Positions 23,675 through 34,567 of a stretch of DNA of 64,000 nt are shown piece after piece. The first letter of the stretch is position 1, and every line of letters begins with the position of its first letter. The stretch is from Misgurnus anguillicaudatus (taxonomy: Eukaryota > Chordata > Actinopteri > Cypriniformes > Cobitidae): positions 26,440,001 through 26,504,000 of the forward strand of contig NC_073361.2 in the NCBI RefSeq assembly GCF_027580225.2, in the 5' to 3' direction. The notes under the pieces were generated by a model that saw only the letters and a list, made by a program, of their open reading frames with translations, was not told where the DNA came from and made no database searches. A program made the position numbers and the translations under genes.

Positions 23675-24195
23675 TTGTTAGGGTATTGTGGCTGGTTGCC
23701 TGTGGGTTGCTGAGTGGTTGTAAGGGTGTTGGGGGTGGTTGCCTGGGCGTTGCTGTGCTGTTTCTAGGGTGTTGTGGTTCGTTGCCTGGACATTGCTGAG
23801 TGATTGTTAGAGGGTTGAGGGTGGTTGCCTAGGCAGTTTTGTGTAATTTCCAGGGTGTCATGGGTGGTTGCCTGGGCATTGCTATTTAATTGCTAGGGTG
23901 TTGTGAGTGGGTGTCTGGGCGTTGCTAAGTGGTTGTTAGGGTGTTGTGGGTGGTTGCCTGGGCATTGCTGTGCTGTTTCAAAGGTGTTGTGGCTGGTTGC
24001 CTGGGTGTTACTGTGCTGTTTCTAGGGTGTTGCGGGTGTTTGCCTGTGCATTGATGTTTGGTTGTTAGGGTGTTTTTGGTGGTTGCCTGTGTGTTGGTGC
24101 ATCATTTCTGTGGTGTTGTGGGTGGTTGTCTGAGTGTTGCTGTTTGGTTTCCAGGGTGTTGTGGATGGTTGCTTGGGTGTTGCGTTTGTCAGGGT

Positions 24196-24734
24196 TAGGG
24201 CTGCACGATTTGGGTAATTTTTCCCATTGCGGTTATTGATGCTAATATTGCGATGTGCGATTGCGATTATACTAAATGGTATCATGAGTCAACTTGATGG
24301 GTTTTAAGGAAAATCCACACACAGTTTAGCTTAAATGTGTATTTGTAAAACTAGAAATGTTTTCGTATTGCCACGTGATGTAGCAACTGCTCAGTGTCAG
24401 TAATCCTAAATCCAAAATACCGCCATACAACAGACATAGAGTTTTTTTAGCTACCAGATCACTGTCAACCTCCTCTGCATCCATCTTCGCTCTGGTATAA
24501 GTGGCGACACACACCACACACGTGCATGCCACACGTGCACTGCCTTTTTTGTTCGTTTTTCTTTCTTTTTTTAAGCAGCAAGGAAAATCATCAAACTGTT
24601 ATCAGAAAGTTTGTGTTAACAAGTCCACACATTTATTTATTTAATATAATTGCAACATTTTGCTGTCATATAATTGCACAGGCTGACATTGCGATTGCGA
24701 TTGCAATTGCGATGCGATTAATTGTGCAGCACTA
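24196..24734. mobile_element. Non-autonomous hAT element with 8-bp duplication
   Basis: It starts TAGGGCTGCACGATTTGGG and ends AATTGTGCAGCACTA. Flanking copies of GTCAGGGT (24188-24195 and 24735-24742) are identical. The subterminal regions are rich in GCGATTGCGATT motifs on both sides. The length is 539 bp with no transposase. Confidence 0.9.
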
Positions 24735-24742
24735 GTCAGGGT

Positions 24743-25311
24743 ACAGAGCACAGAGTTCTAGAGAAAACTTGATATACCTGACCCTAAGTCTAAGGTAACA
24801 ACATACCTTAGCAAACACAACCTCTTTGAAATTCTTTAAATCCTTTCATGATGTTAAGGACAAGAGTGAGTTGAAATAATCTGAATGGAAGCGTGCATGT
24901 GTGTTTTTCAGAAGCATTACATATTTGAAAAGTAAATGAGTTTCAAGGTCAGCTCTCTAGTGTGAAAAGATGCTGTGGCGCTCTCGTTGAGGAATGACAG
25001 ACATCTGGAAACGCTCTTGATTCTTTAAAGACAGCCTGTTGGCAGTCTTTATGATTCGTCCTCAGAACTCCCTTAATTGTTCAGCTGTGAAACTTTGAGC
25101 ACAACGATTTCCCAAAGCGTTGAAAATGTCCTTGCCGAGATTCACATTCGTTCAAGTACAAGAATGTGTGTGGGAGTTGTTAGACACACACACACAGACA
25201 CACACACACACACACACAAATTCAACTACAAGTTGAAGCCTCAGTGTATCGCAATCTATGCATAATATTAAACTACATTAACCTGCCTTGTACTCTCTCT
25301 TTCTCCATTAG
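24743..25311. other. Intergenic or intronic sequence upstream of a candidate exon
   Basis: It contains the CA repeat at 25181-25218 and a pyrimidine-rich stretch (CTCTCTCTTTCTCCATTAG) running into the candidate acceptor at 25311. Confidence 0.4.
25181..25218 (+). repeat. CA microsatellite
   Basis: Two ACACACAC runs are separated by one AGAC interruption. Confidence 0.9.
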
Positions 25312-25416
25312 AATATTTTGGCCTTGAACCGACGGGTGCAGACGTACACTGGGCTTTACTCGGAGAAGAAACCAGAGATAAAGCGCTGGAAGGGGAACCC
25401 GGAGAAAGGCTGCGAG
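25312..25416 (+). CDS. Candidate exon 2 (unknown protein)
   Basis: A strong pyrimidine tract and TTAG precede 35 open codons, and GAG|GTGTGT follows. The frame starting at AAT reads NILALNRRVQTYTGLYSEKK and ends EKGCE. This frame has mostly G or C at third codon positions, unlike the alternative open frame, which is A-rich there. Third-position GC bias is usual in fish exons. The length (105 nt) is a multiple of three and both ends are phase 0, compatible with exons 4843-4890 and 40464-40534. The segment is lysine/arginine-rich with one Trp and one Cys. I do not recognise the family. Confidence 0.5.
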
Positions 25417-25791
25417 GTGTGTCTCCGTTCTAACCCTCAACCTTCATCTTTTGACCTGCACCTCAATAGGTTTTTCTCCAACCAAATAGCAGTAGAAAAG
25501 ATGGACTTGATGTTTCCAGATTTAGCAGGGCTGTTTCCTGGCTCCGGCCCCATCTGTTTGGTTTTCTTCGGTAGCTGCTTTTTAACCTTTCGTTTGGCCT
25601 TGTTAAGAAATCAACAGCTGTGTTCTGGGCCACAAGCATGAAAACTCACGTTGGATTTGCCCACACACATATGCTCTCAAACCCACACTAGGAAAGCTTT
25701 TATAGGAGCATGACAATATTCAGTGGGTCTAGAAGTCTATGGAAAATACTTGTGTTTTATTTATTTTCTATTTTATTCACGTTTTTGGTAC
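25417..25791. other. Sequence downstream of candidate exon 2
   Basis: The open frame continues past the donor to 25641 but loses its third-position bias, as expected for read-through into an intron. No other feature is seen. Confidence 0.35.
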
Positions 25792-26139
25792 TGTAACCCC
25801 CTGGACCACAAAACCAGTCAAAAGGGTTCGTCTTTGATATTGAGATTTATACATTATCTAAAAGTATGAATAGCTAATAAATAAATATCTTTCAATTGAT
25901 GTATAATAGCTTTTTATTATAGCTTTTCCTTTCTGCATCCACTCACAAAAATAAAGTTTTGATATATTTACGTTAGAAAATGTACAAAATATTTTCATGG
26001 GTCATGATCTTTACATAATATCCTAATAAATTTTGGCCTAAAAGAAAAATCGATAATTTTGACCCATGCAATGTATTGTTGGCTATTACTACAAATAAAC
26101 CAGTGTGACTTATGACTGGTTTTGTGGTCCAGGGTCACA
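25792..26139. mobile_element. Palindromic repeat, family N, copy 1
   Basis: The ends TGTAACCCCCTGGACCACAA and TTTTGTGGTCCAGGGTCACA are inverted, with AAAACCAGTCA/TGACTGGTTTT just inside. I recognise the family as abundant in cyprinids. Related sequence lies at 35599-35775, 39049-40107 and, more distantly, 47035-47275. Confidence 0.8.
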
Positions 26140-27989
26140 AATAATATAAAATTTACAGTTTAAGTATAAAAGTTTATATGAATTTAATGATCCTAATTTT
26201 GGATTTTATGCACTCCACCGACATGGACTCCACAAGTTTGTGTGATTTGTATCCATGTTATCCCAGTGTTTTTTAAGAGCCTTCCAGAGATTTGCATCTA
26301 CCTCAGTGACCTTTTGAATGTGGTCAGTGTCATTAATCCGCTTGCATTTAATTAGTTACCTAGAAATAACGCTGGTTAAAAATAGGCCTGGTCTTTCGCC
26401 TTCCTATGGTTGTATGTCATCATAAGACGAGGAGTTACGCGCGCACTCTCGCAAACACTCGAACGTAATTATCTTACGATTCCAGGCACATGCCATCAAA
26501 GTCTCAGGAATATCTCCCCGGACCAGCGTGCGACGCAGCGGTTTGTGTTTTTTGGCAGGTGGCTGCTATGCCTCGTCTGTCCTTTAAAGGCAACCGAGCC
26601 TTTCGCTTGTTTGATGTAGAGACATGACAAGATGGAGGTGTTTTGTAGCTGAGATTATCTACTCCCTGCTGGCAGCACTGTTGCTAAGTACAGCTGCCTA
26701 ATTTATCATTCTAATCAATGGGGATGGATCGCAGGTCTGATGTAATTCATAAAGTCTCTGTGCTATAGATTGAACATATGGCATGTGATTTTACTGTATC
26801 AAGAGTATACGTAGTATCTGTTACCCTGCTACGCTTGTGCAAATATTGTTGTCGTGCAAGAGCGCAGCATCCAGAATATTGATGTAAACATCAGGGGATG
26901 AAATGCAAGGGAGTTTGCGTTGTCCTTTAATGTGGATTTTGCAGCAAATTCTGATATACATAATGCCTCAGTGTGCTTTTCGCCCCGTGAAACGAGAGCC
27001 GCTTTCTTGTATTTCCTCTTGCGATGCATTTCTTTCTGTCAATTTACCAATAAATGTCAGAGGTCCGCGGGAATGCTGAGTCTGTGAAGTGGCTCGTGAT
27101 ATTCCGTATGGATCGTCTGATGCAGACTTATCTCCTTCGTAAAGAAAAAGCAATGAACGCTTTAGTGTACCCTAAAATATCTTTTGTAGGGCCTGGAAGC
27201 GGCATCATAATTGTCCTACGGAGTTATTCGGATGCCAGAGGGGCTGTAAACTTTATTTTACAGGGTATCCGCGATAGCTGGATGTCTATAGTTTCCAAAT
27301 GAGCTCTCGGAAACATTCGGCGCAATGTTATCTCGCTCCGTCAGGGCTCAGGTGCCTGCGCATTTTCTGTCCCCCCCTTAGGGCACCGGCGCACATTGTG
27401 GGTGAGGTGATTTCGCTACACTTCCCTGCAGGCGACGGCTCGTACAGAATCCGGTTCGAGTTGAAGCTATTAGCTGACCGGGGCCGTACCAATATTTGTC
27501 TTTCTGCTTCAATAGCCCAGGTTGAGGTTGGAGATAATCTACCAAACAAAAACAAGTCAGAGTTTTGCAGAGATAGCCGTCGAGACACACTTGAAGTGCC
27601 CTTGTTTTTGCAGATAAGGCTGCTGTTTACTGATGGTTTTCGTTTAATAATCTGTCTGTACAGTCTAATCCAATTTAATGAGTCTCCAGATTGCATTATG
27701 ATCCCCTGGTTCTGTGAAGGGCAGGTATATATGCTGGAAGCAAAAGCTAATGTTTTTACATTGAGTATTAGAAAGGACAAGATGGGTGTGGAAAAAAGAA
27801 TGGAGAGTAAAAAAAGCCATATTAAAAAAGCTGCTGCTGTAAAATTGCTGTAAATTTAACAGAATGAATTTTGTCGGGATTTGATGTCAGGTATGAACGG
27901 GACACATTGACAAAATTCTAGCTAATTAGCTCAAAAATTGCCAGCAGTACTAGTTTAAGGAGTTATAATATTGCAAGAAAGGTTACATA
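26140..27989. other. Repeat-poor block; 184-codon open frame of doubtful meaning
   Basis: The plus-strand frame 27299-27853 begins with ATG and is one of the longest outside the transposase, but a 150-codon minus-strand frame overlaps it almost completely. I see no domain, signal peptide or splice pattern. The block is otherwise unique in the window and could hold regulatory sequence. Confidence 0.3.
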
Positions 27990-28422
27990 TTAACTCATTC
28001 CCCGCCAGCCTTTAAAAAAAAAGATGCCTGCCATAATTTTTTGTGGTTTTCACAAAGGTTTACAAAATGCCTTCCATGAAATGTTTTTTCTATATAAACA
28101 TACAAGTATATCAAATGAATGAACAGTTCCTCTGCTTTCAAACAAACAAAACGGGGGGAAAAAAACGTTTCATCCTATTTTCATTTGTTGTCTTTTAATA
28201 ACCTCTTTAAAAATTCTAAGCAAAAAGCTGAAATAATTGCATTTTTGTAAAGGCATTTTGTTCGAGATTAGATTCAGAATGGTTATCAAAACATACACAG
28301 TTTAAAATGTATTAATTTTTTTAAATAAATTGGGTAAGAGCCATCTAGTGGATAATAACAGTATTACAGATTATCATAAAAACTCGTCAGGAAAGCGTAA
28401 TTGGCAGGGAAATGTTTACTCT

Positions 28423-28806
28423 TAAAAGTGCAGTGTGTAAATTTTAGCTTCTAGTGGTGAGGTTGCGAATTGCAACCCACGGCTCAATCCACCGCTCACC
28501 CCTCGCTTTTGAAACGCATAGAGAAGCTACAGTAGCCACCACCAGTAAAACATGTCATCGTAAGAGACAACTTAGTAAAAAAGTTTGTCCGTTAAGGGCT
28601 TCTGTAGAAACATGGCGGCACAAAATGGCGACCTCCACGTAAGGGGACCCTCTGTGTTCGTAGATAAAAACGTCTAATTCTTAGGTAATAAAAACATAAC
28701 GGTTCATTATAAAAAGGTCTTTATACACCCCTGATAATATAGTTTTTTATGTTATTTTGCATTTCTGTCAAGAGATCCTTCTAAAAATTACACACTGCAC
28801 CTTTAA
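28423..28806. mobile_element. TTAA-flanked MITE, family Q, nested
   Basis: The left end TTAAAAGTGCAGTGTGTAAA and the right end TTACACACTGCACCTTTAA are inverted. The interior includes AACATGGCGGCACAAAATGG. I recognise it as a frequent cyprinid repeat. It interrupts family L. Confidence 0.8.
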
Positions 28807-29297
28807 AGGGGGGTACACAATCTCTAAAAGCCAATGTTGATATTTGAAATCACCTAAACAAACATGCCTATCCCAAATTGGTCTTTCCCCTTTATTGATA
28901 GCTCCGCCACACACAGGCATAATCATGCAAAATACGGCATATATTAGTTCTGTGAAACAAAGCAAAACCAACGTTACTCACCTATTAAGAAGGAAAATAG
29001 CAACCTCAGCGTCCGATCGCAGGTCTTCCCGCTCCTTTAGTTCTCTCCAGCGCTCAAAAACTGATCTTATATTCACACAGGTCCTGCTTCTTCGTGAGCC
29101 TTTTTTCACTCGGCAGACAGCTTACTCTATTCGTTTTTATCCGCCATGTCAATCTTTCAGTCGCTTTCCGCTAATGTCAGACATGCGCACTGAACACTCT
29201 CTCCGCCGCATAATGAGAAGACTCTTTCTGCTAATAGGCTACAAGTTTGTTTTGTTATTCAGCCCGACTCAGTTCTAAAGCATTTTTGCACCATGCC
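28807..29297. mobile_element. Repeat family R, nested copy
   Basis: The segment CCAATGTTGATATTTGAAATC, then ACAAACATGCCTATCCC, recurs with similar order at 61366-61500 (GCCAATGTTGACATTTGAAA, ACAAACACGCCCCTACCCC). It sits inside family L directly after family Q. Its termini could not be defined independently. The 144-codon open frame at 28844-29278 is within this repeat. Confidence 0.6.
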
Positions 29298-29340
29298 TTG
29301 AATTGACGAGATAACTCGTCACTAGCGGGGAAAGAGTTAA

Positions 29341-29758
29341 AGCTGTAAATTAAATTTATAGAGTACCACGCAAAAATAAACCAGTTCACCGGCAGATTTT
29401 TTCTGAAATAGGCATCCTGAAAAACCGCACCACAAGGACGCAAAAACGCTGAAGAACGCATATTGAGAAACAGCCTTTGTCAAATTACTCGCTAAACAGC
29501 CTGAAAACTAAACAGCCAGTCAACACTTTTATTTTGTAAGTTGTTTTTTTATTGAGGAGAGGGCATGTAGTTGAAGTTACTAAAATGGCTGCAATCGTTC
29601 ATAGCACCTGCTAACGCTAAGAAAGCATTTTGAAGCATGTTTAGACTAATGACGTCTAATTCCAAAAGTGACCCCAAGAGATTTGATAACATTTTGTGAA
29701 TGGTAGATGAATATAGACATGAAAATCTGTTGTTGATTATAAACTGGTACACTATGGC
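29341..29758. other. No gene recognised
   Basis: AT-rich sequence with short minus-strand open frames only. Confidence 0.35.
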
Positions 29759-29982
29759 CTGGTTTCACAGACAAGGTTAAGCTAAAGCCAGGATTAGGAC
29801 TTAATAGTTAAATTAAGATGTTTAAGCATCTTTCATAAACATGCCTTAGAAAAAGACATTCATTGTGTGTATGTGTATCAATGGCACTGGCAAATTTTAA
29901 GATCTGTCATTGCAAGTTATTTTCAGTTGAGACAGCTCAAATATGTGTTTTAGTCTAGGACTGAAGCCTTGTCTGTGAAACT
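29759..29982. mobile_element. MITE with CCTGGTTTCACAGACAAGG ends
   Basis: CCTGGTTTCACAGACAAGG at the left and CCTTGTCTGTGAAACTGGG at the right are inverted over 19 bp with one mismatch. TTTAGTCTAGGACT and AAAGCCAGGATTAGGACTTAA are subterminal. A relative lies at 56722-56912. Confidence 0.85.
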
Positions 29983-30014
29983 GGGGGGAAAAACTTTAAT
30001 GTTACTCTGTCTTT

Positions 30015-30448
30015 ATCAGTGGCGGCCAGTGACGACTTTTTTGCGGGCGCACAATGCGATGCTCGTCAAAACATTATATTTAGTATTTAGCCCATCGTGT
30101 CTGGCTCGTCATGTCAAAATATGTGTTCGGCGCGTCATGTTAACCTATGTGCATCACATGTCATGTCAAAATACGTGCCTGCTGCAGACGCTTCAAATGG
30201 GTTTAATCTTATTTGTAATCAGAGTTTAGTGTTAATTTAGTTTCTTGTGAGTATTTTGTGAACGTGAGCGTCTCTTTTATCGTAAACCCTTTCGACGCGT
30301 GTGCAGCAGGTATGTATTTTGATGCATGATGCCCATAGGTTCACATGACACACCAAACACATATGACATGACAAGCAACACACATCAGACTACAAACACA
30401 CATTTTGAATTCGCGCCCCTCGGAAGAGAATTCGCCAGCTGTCTCTGG
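30015..30448. mobile_element. DNA-transposon derivative with CAGTGGCGGC end
   Basis: It begins ATCAGTGGCGGCCAGTGACG and closes with GCGCCCCTCGG and TTCGCCAGCTGTC, a degenerate inverted partner. The interior carries repeated ATGTCAAAATATGTG and GACACACCAAACACAT motifs. I recall similar sequence in cyprinid genomes but cannot fix the superfamily. Confidence 0.5.
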
Positions 30449-30495
30449 TCTTTATATTGCATGAAAAATGCCATTATGTACAGTATATCAGTCTG

Positions 30496-30640
30496 TGCGT
30501 TGCTCTAGCAATGCCAAGGGTTTGAACCCAGGGAACACACATACTGATAATATAAAATGTATAGCCTACCTTGTAATGCACTTTACAAGTTTCTTTGGAC
30601 AAAAGCATTTTCCAAATGCATAAATGTAAATGTATATTGG
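30496..30640 (+). mobile_element. tRNA-derived SINE, 5'-truncated
   Basis: A box B motif (GGGTTTGAACCCAGGGAAC, from 30518) is followed by a body (ATAATATAAAATGTATAGCC) and a tail (GGACAAAAGCATTTTCCAAA, then ATGCATAAATGTAAATGTA) typical of a common cyprinid SINE. Box A is largely missing. Confidence 0.75.
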
Positions 30641-31534
30641 TATACTTTAATGCTGGTAATCTCCAAAGTCATACAGAAACTTGTAGATTATATGCACAGG
30701 TCGACTGTACAACTCCATCTATGTGTGACCCTGTTTTGTATTTTTCTCTGTTCTCTGTCATTGACTTGGGCTTTTATATTTAAAACTGCTTCTAGTTTAT
30801 TAGGCATCAGAGCTAATTGCTTTAATGAGACATGATGAAAGAGAAAAGGATGGAGAGGGAAAATCTTAATTTGAATCCTTTCTGGAATTCGTTAAATAAT
30901 TCAAATTGGCTTTCATAATTCCTGTTCAGAGCCGGGTCAGCGCGAAGGTCCGCGGAAGGAGTGTAAACTGAATATCTTAAATAGATTTTCTTTCATAGCA
31001 CAATCATCTTGCGTCTTCCTCGAATCTAGTCTCGACCCCACACTCATTAGATGAATAAATTATGGGCAAATTATCACAATTGGGCACTAAACGTTTTTTT
31101 TTTCTAAGTGATATTAGGGTTCTTTGAAGCTTTTATACTTAGTAATTATGTTTTTACTATGGTACAAAAAATCATTTCTGGAGACATTCTTGGTAGGACT
31201 TTCAAGTCTATTAAGATTCCAGTCTTTATATTTCTTATAAATCATTTTAGTCATGATTACGATTAGTTTATTATGTTTAGTTAAAAACGCCTGACTATCT
31301 CTGTCTGAATGTCTGTTATGATGCAAACATTGGCTATTATTGTCTTTTTACCCATTCAATCTTAACCATAATGTGGGAGAACAGAGATTTAATGCATCCC
31401 TACATACATACACATTAAGACATCTAAATCTAGTAATACAAAACACTGAAACATTTGGAGAATTTCCATATTAAAGCACTGATTTTTTTTAAATGAATAC
31501 AACCTACATGCAAGTATGCCAAGGGCAAGCTGTT
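30641..31534. other. No gene recognised
   Basis: The overlapping frames at 30557-30835 extend from the SINE. Nothing else is supported. Confidence 0.35.
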
Positions 31535-31977
31535 ATAAAGGAAAACACCACTGTTTTTCAATATTTTACTATGTTCTTACCTCAACTTCGACGAATTAAT
31601 ACATCCCTAGCTTTTTTCAATGCATGAACTTTTAATCTTTGTACAGCGCGTCGTGAATGTGTTAGCATTTAGCCTAGCCCCATTCATTCCGATGGCTCCA
31701 AACAGGGATGAATTTAGAAGCCACCAAACACTTCCATATTTTCTCTATTTAAAGACTGTTACATGAGTATTTACACAAGTAAGTATGGTGGCACGAAATA
31801 AATCTTTTGTTTGGAGCCATAGGAATGAATGGGGCTAAGCTAAATGCTAACACATTTAAGAAGTGTTGTACAAAGATTAAAAGTGCACACGTTGAAAAAA
31901 GATAGGTATGAATTAATTCATCTAAGTTGAGGTAGGAACATAGTAAACTATTTGAAGATGGTGTAGATTTCCTTTGA
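31535..31977. mobile_element. Palindromic MITE, family M, copy 1
   Basis: Arms pair TACTATGTTCTTACCTCAAC with AAGTTGAGGTAGGAACATAG, and AGCCCCATTCATTCCGATGG with CCATAGGAATGAATGGGGCT. The ends read ATAAAGGAAAACACC and TAGATTTCCTTTGAAGG. A half copy is at 61650-61918. Confidence 0.8.
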
Positions 31978-33300
31978 AGGCAATGTTTAGTCACACAAGT
32001 CACTTCAAATATTGATTTATTCGATTGAGTTAATCGAAGTTAATTAATTAAATCTACTCATGTCATTATACTTGAAAACATAATTACTGTAAAACATCAT
32101 TACTGTACTTTACAAGTATGTTGTTCCAATCCACTTGGAGATGTTGGCACATTTCTTATAGATTTAGTCTCTGATGGTGATCTACTCTATGATCTTGATT
32201 TCATTGGATGCCGGCCTAAAGGATGCTTGATATGCAAAAGCATTACTTCAGCATGGACTTTAGCCTTAAGTAGTGTGCAAGTGCTCATCACTAATTACAT
32301 GGTACAATTACACGCCACGGATCAACGCGGCTATCGATTGTTGCTGTCTGAGCAGATATGGAGGCCCACCTCCCTACTCGCAACTACGTTTTGAGTGGCA
32401 AAAGGGTAAAGTGATCAATGACTTGTATTTGGTGGAACATACACAAACACCCCCCTCAATGCCACCCCAATTCCCTTCTTACAGGATTTAGCCTCCAATA
32501 CAGGAATTACAGCACCACATTCTGCGCCTAATCCATTCAGGCAAAGGGGATGAGATTACAATGTTAATAGAAACCCGCAATAAGTCCTTTTTTGCTTTCC
32601 ATGCTTCTTAATGTATAAAGGAAAACACAAAGGGCTTTTTATGCCCGCTCAGCTGGCTGCGTGCTGTACGAGGGGCGCTGGAATCATCTGAATGGTTTTT
32701 AACTCGAAACGGGACACTTTCTGTCACGCTTTTCATTAATGAGATTTTGCGTACAGCTGGCCTTCCTCTCCATGTCTTTAGGGTCTGAGGGGATGTAAGC
32801 CGCAGTCATTTATCGCGTGGAGAATTAATATTGATAGGAATCCCCAAAACCAAATCAGAGGCTTGACACGAAGCGTGTCATAACACTATACATAATGAGT
32901 CTTATTAATCACACTTACGCTAAATGAACATTTATAAATCTCTTGAGGAACATTCATCTTCTTGTTGCGACTGTCCTAACTGTTCATTCATGACATTGTC
33001 AGCATTTCTTCATCTACTGTATGGGCACTTTTATGTACTGGGGGTTCGTATGTTTTCTTAAATGTAAGTATTGGACATTGTATACATTATCACTAGTTGA
33101 TTTAGTTTGTACATCAACGAAGTGTTTAAACATGCAATTTGTAACTTTGTGGTATAAAATAAATATAAGAGGTTATTGGGTATGTACATTAACAGTGTTC
33201 AGAACTGTCTGAACCTTTCACGATTCACAATGCAATGGTTACAATACAATTATTTATGCAAACGTAAAGATATGTACAAAAAGTGACCTGCATTTTTATA
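31978..33300. other. Repeat-poor block, no gene
   Basis: No repeat copies and no splice-bounded frames. The stretch 32480-32960 has the balanced composition and homeobox-like TTAATGAGATTT motifs seen in vertebrate enhancers. This is unproven. Confidence 0.3.
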
Positions 33301-33660
33301 TTTCAATTCAATTCAATTTTATTTATATAGCGCTTTTTACAATTGGTAATTGTTTCAAAGCAGCTTTACATTAATAGAAGCAGGGGAAAACACAGAAAAA
33401 TCGACAGACAACATAAGTATCAAAATACAGCAGCTATGAATAAACTTTACAAGCGAGCGTTAAATCAACTTGGTTCCAGACAGGCTAACTATTGCGGGGT
33501 TAGTATATTACCCAGACGAGGTATGTGAATGCTTTGTTCTGTACAGGCTAACTATTGCGAGATAACTATAATTTACTAGACAAATTATGTGAATGCTTTG
33601 TTAAAGAGAAAAGTCTTAGGTTTAGATTTAAAGTGATTGACTGTGTCTGATTTTTGTTTC
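33301..33660 (-). mobile_element. LINE- or SINE-tail repeat, minus strand
   Basis: TCAATTCAATTTTATTTATA and TAGCGCTTTTTACAATTGG at 33304-33344 form the reverse complement of a tail that reads AAGCGCTATATAAATAAAA. The AAGCGCTATATAAAT core also ends the SINE at 23401-23674. Two CAGGCTAACTATTGCG copies (33481 and 33545) form a short internal duplication. No reverse transcriptase is visible. Confidence 0.6.
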
Positions 33661-33774
33661 AAACAAAGATGGCGACAGAGAGGCAAAAGTTATGAATTGC
33701 AGCTTTAAAGTGAGTATTTTTTTTCGAAAAGTATGCTGGGTCAAAACTAGGGATGGTTGAAGAAAACACTTACG

Positions 33775-34567
33775 TAGGGCTGTCACGATTATGAAATTTG
33801 TCTGACGGTTAATTGTCTAATATATTGTGACGATTATGATGATTAATTGTCTGTTTTAGGGCTTTGACGATTATGACGATTAATTGCCTGTTTTATTGCT
33901 TTGACATTTAATTAACATACATTCTTTGTTTTTTTCCTGAAATAAATTTCACACATTTTTGTGATTATTTAAATTAAATGTTTTGCAGGTTTACATGGTT
34001 GTTAATATTAATAGACATAACATATTAATAATAATAATAATAAATAATTATTTTATGAATATATTTACCAAAAACTGGAAATTCTTCATAAGAAATAAAC
34101 ACAATAAAGTGCCTAAAAATAAAAAAATGCTATCAAAATAAACTGACTATACCAGAGCAGGCCTTAAATAGTAGCCAATCCTACTAAGATCGTATTAGTA
34201 CTGGACCACATGTCTGTAGTGGCTGCAAAAAATCTATTCCTTACAGATCAATCGGAATAGCATCCTTCACTTCCCTAAATTTGGAATTGCTGTTTTGGAT
34301 ACATGTATGTATGTTTTACCTGGCAGTTCATAGTAATTATCAAAGTTTTGGAGCATTTGTTTAACTGCTGTGTTTTCCACAGTATTGAATTTCTCGTGTT
34401 ACACTGTAAGTTAAGGAGCGCCGTGAGATACGGTCTCGTTTATACAGCCGTTGCAGCTCCCCCTTGTGTTTTTTAGAGAGCTTTGCAATCATTGCGGTGA
34501 ACTGAAATCATCGCAATGGATGAAACAATCGTGATGAGACGATTATTTAATCATTCTGACAGCCCTA
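33775..34567. mobile_element. Non-autonomous hAT element
   Basis: It starts TAGGGCTGTCACGATTATG and ends CATTCTGACAGCCCTA. The flanks CACTTACG and CACTCACT agree at 6 of 8 positions. Several ACGATTATGACGATTAATTG-like repeats are subterminal. The length is 793 bp and there is no transposase. Confidence 0.8.

Larger units (their letters stand above)
22396..24195 (+). repeat. Minisatellite of about 43 bp, interrupted twice
   Basis: Units such as GGTTGCCTGGGTGTTGCTGT plus GCTGTTTCTAGGGTGTTGTG repeat with drift over about 1.8 kb. Roughly 1.27 kb remain once the insertions at 23004-23251 and 23401-23674 are removed, or about 30 units. The right edge is the hAT element at 24196. Open frames on both strands here (including the Leu/Cys- and Pro/Thr-rich ones) are repeat artefacts. 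Confidence 0.85.
27990..29340. mobile_element. TTAACTC-ended MITE, family L, copy 1, with nested insertions
   Basis: It starts TTAACTCATTCCCCGCCAGCC and ends CGGGGAAAGAGTTAA. Just inside the right end lies TTGACGAGATAACTCGTCA, an imperfect palindrome that is perfect in copy 36951-37436. Between about 28423 and 29297 the repeat is split by the elements at 28423-28806 and 28807-29297. Copy 36951-37436 is continuous at that point. Confidence 0.8.

Noticed and set aside
22396..24195. CRISPR-like or telomere-like array
   Set aside because: Units are contiguous and drift without unique spacers, the setting is a vertebrate, and the unit is a known type of fish minisatellite.
27299..27853. 184-codon plus-strand open frame as a gene
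   Set aside because: Nearly fully overlapped by a 150-codon antisense frame, with no recognisable domain or signal; kept only as a note within the block.
28844..29278. 144-codon open frame
   Set aside because: It lies inside repeat family R; the second copy at 61366-61625 does not preserve it.
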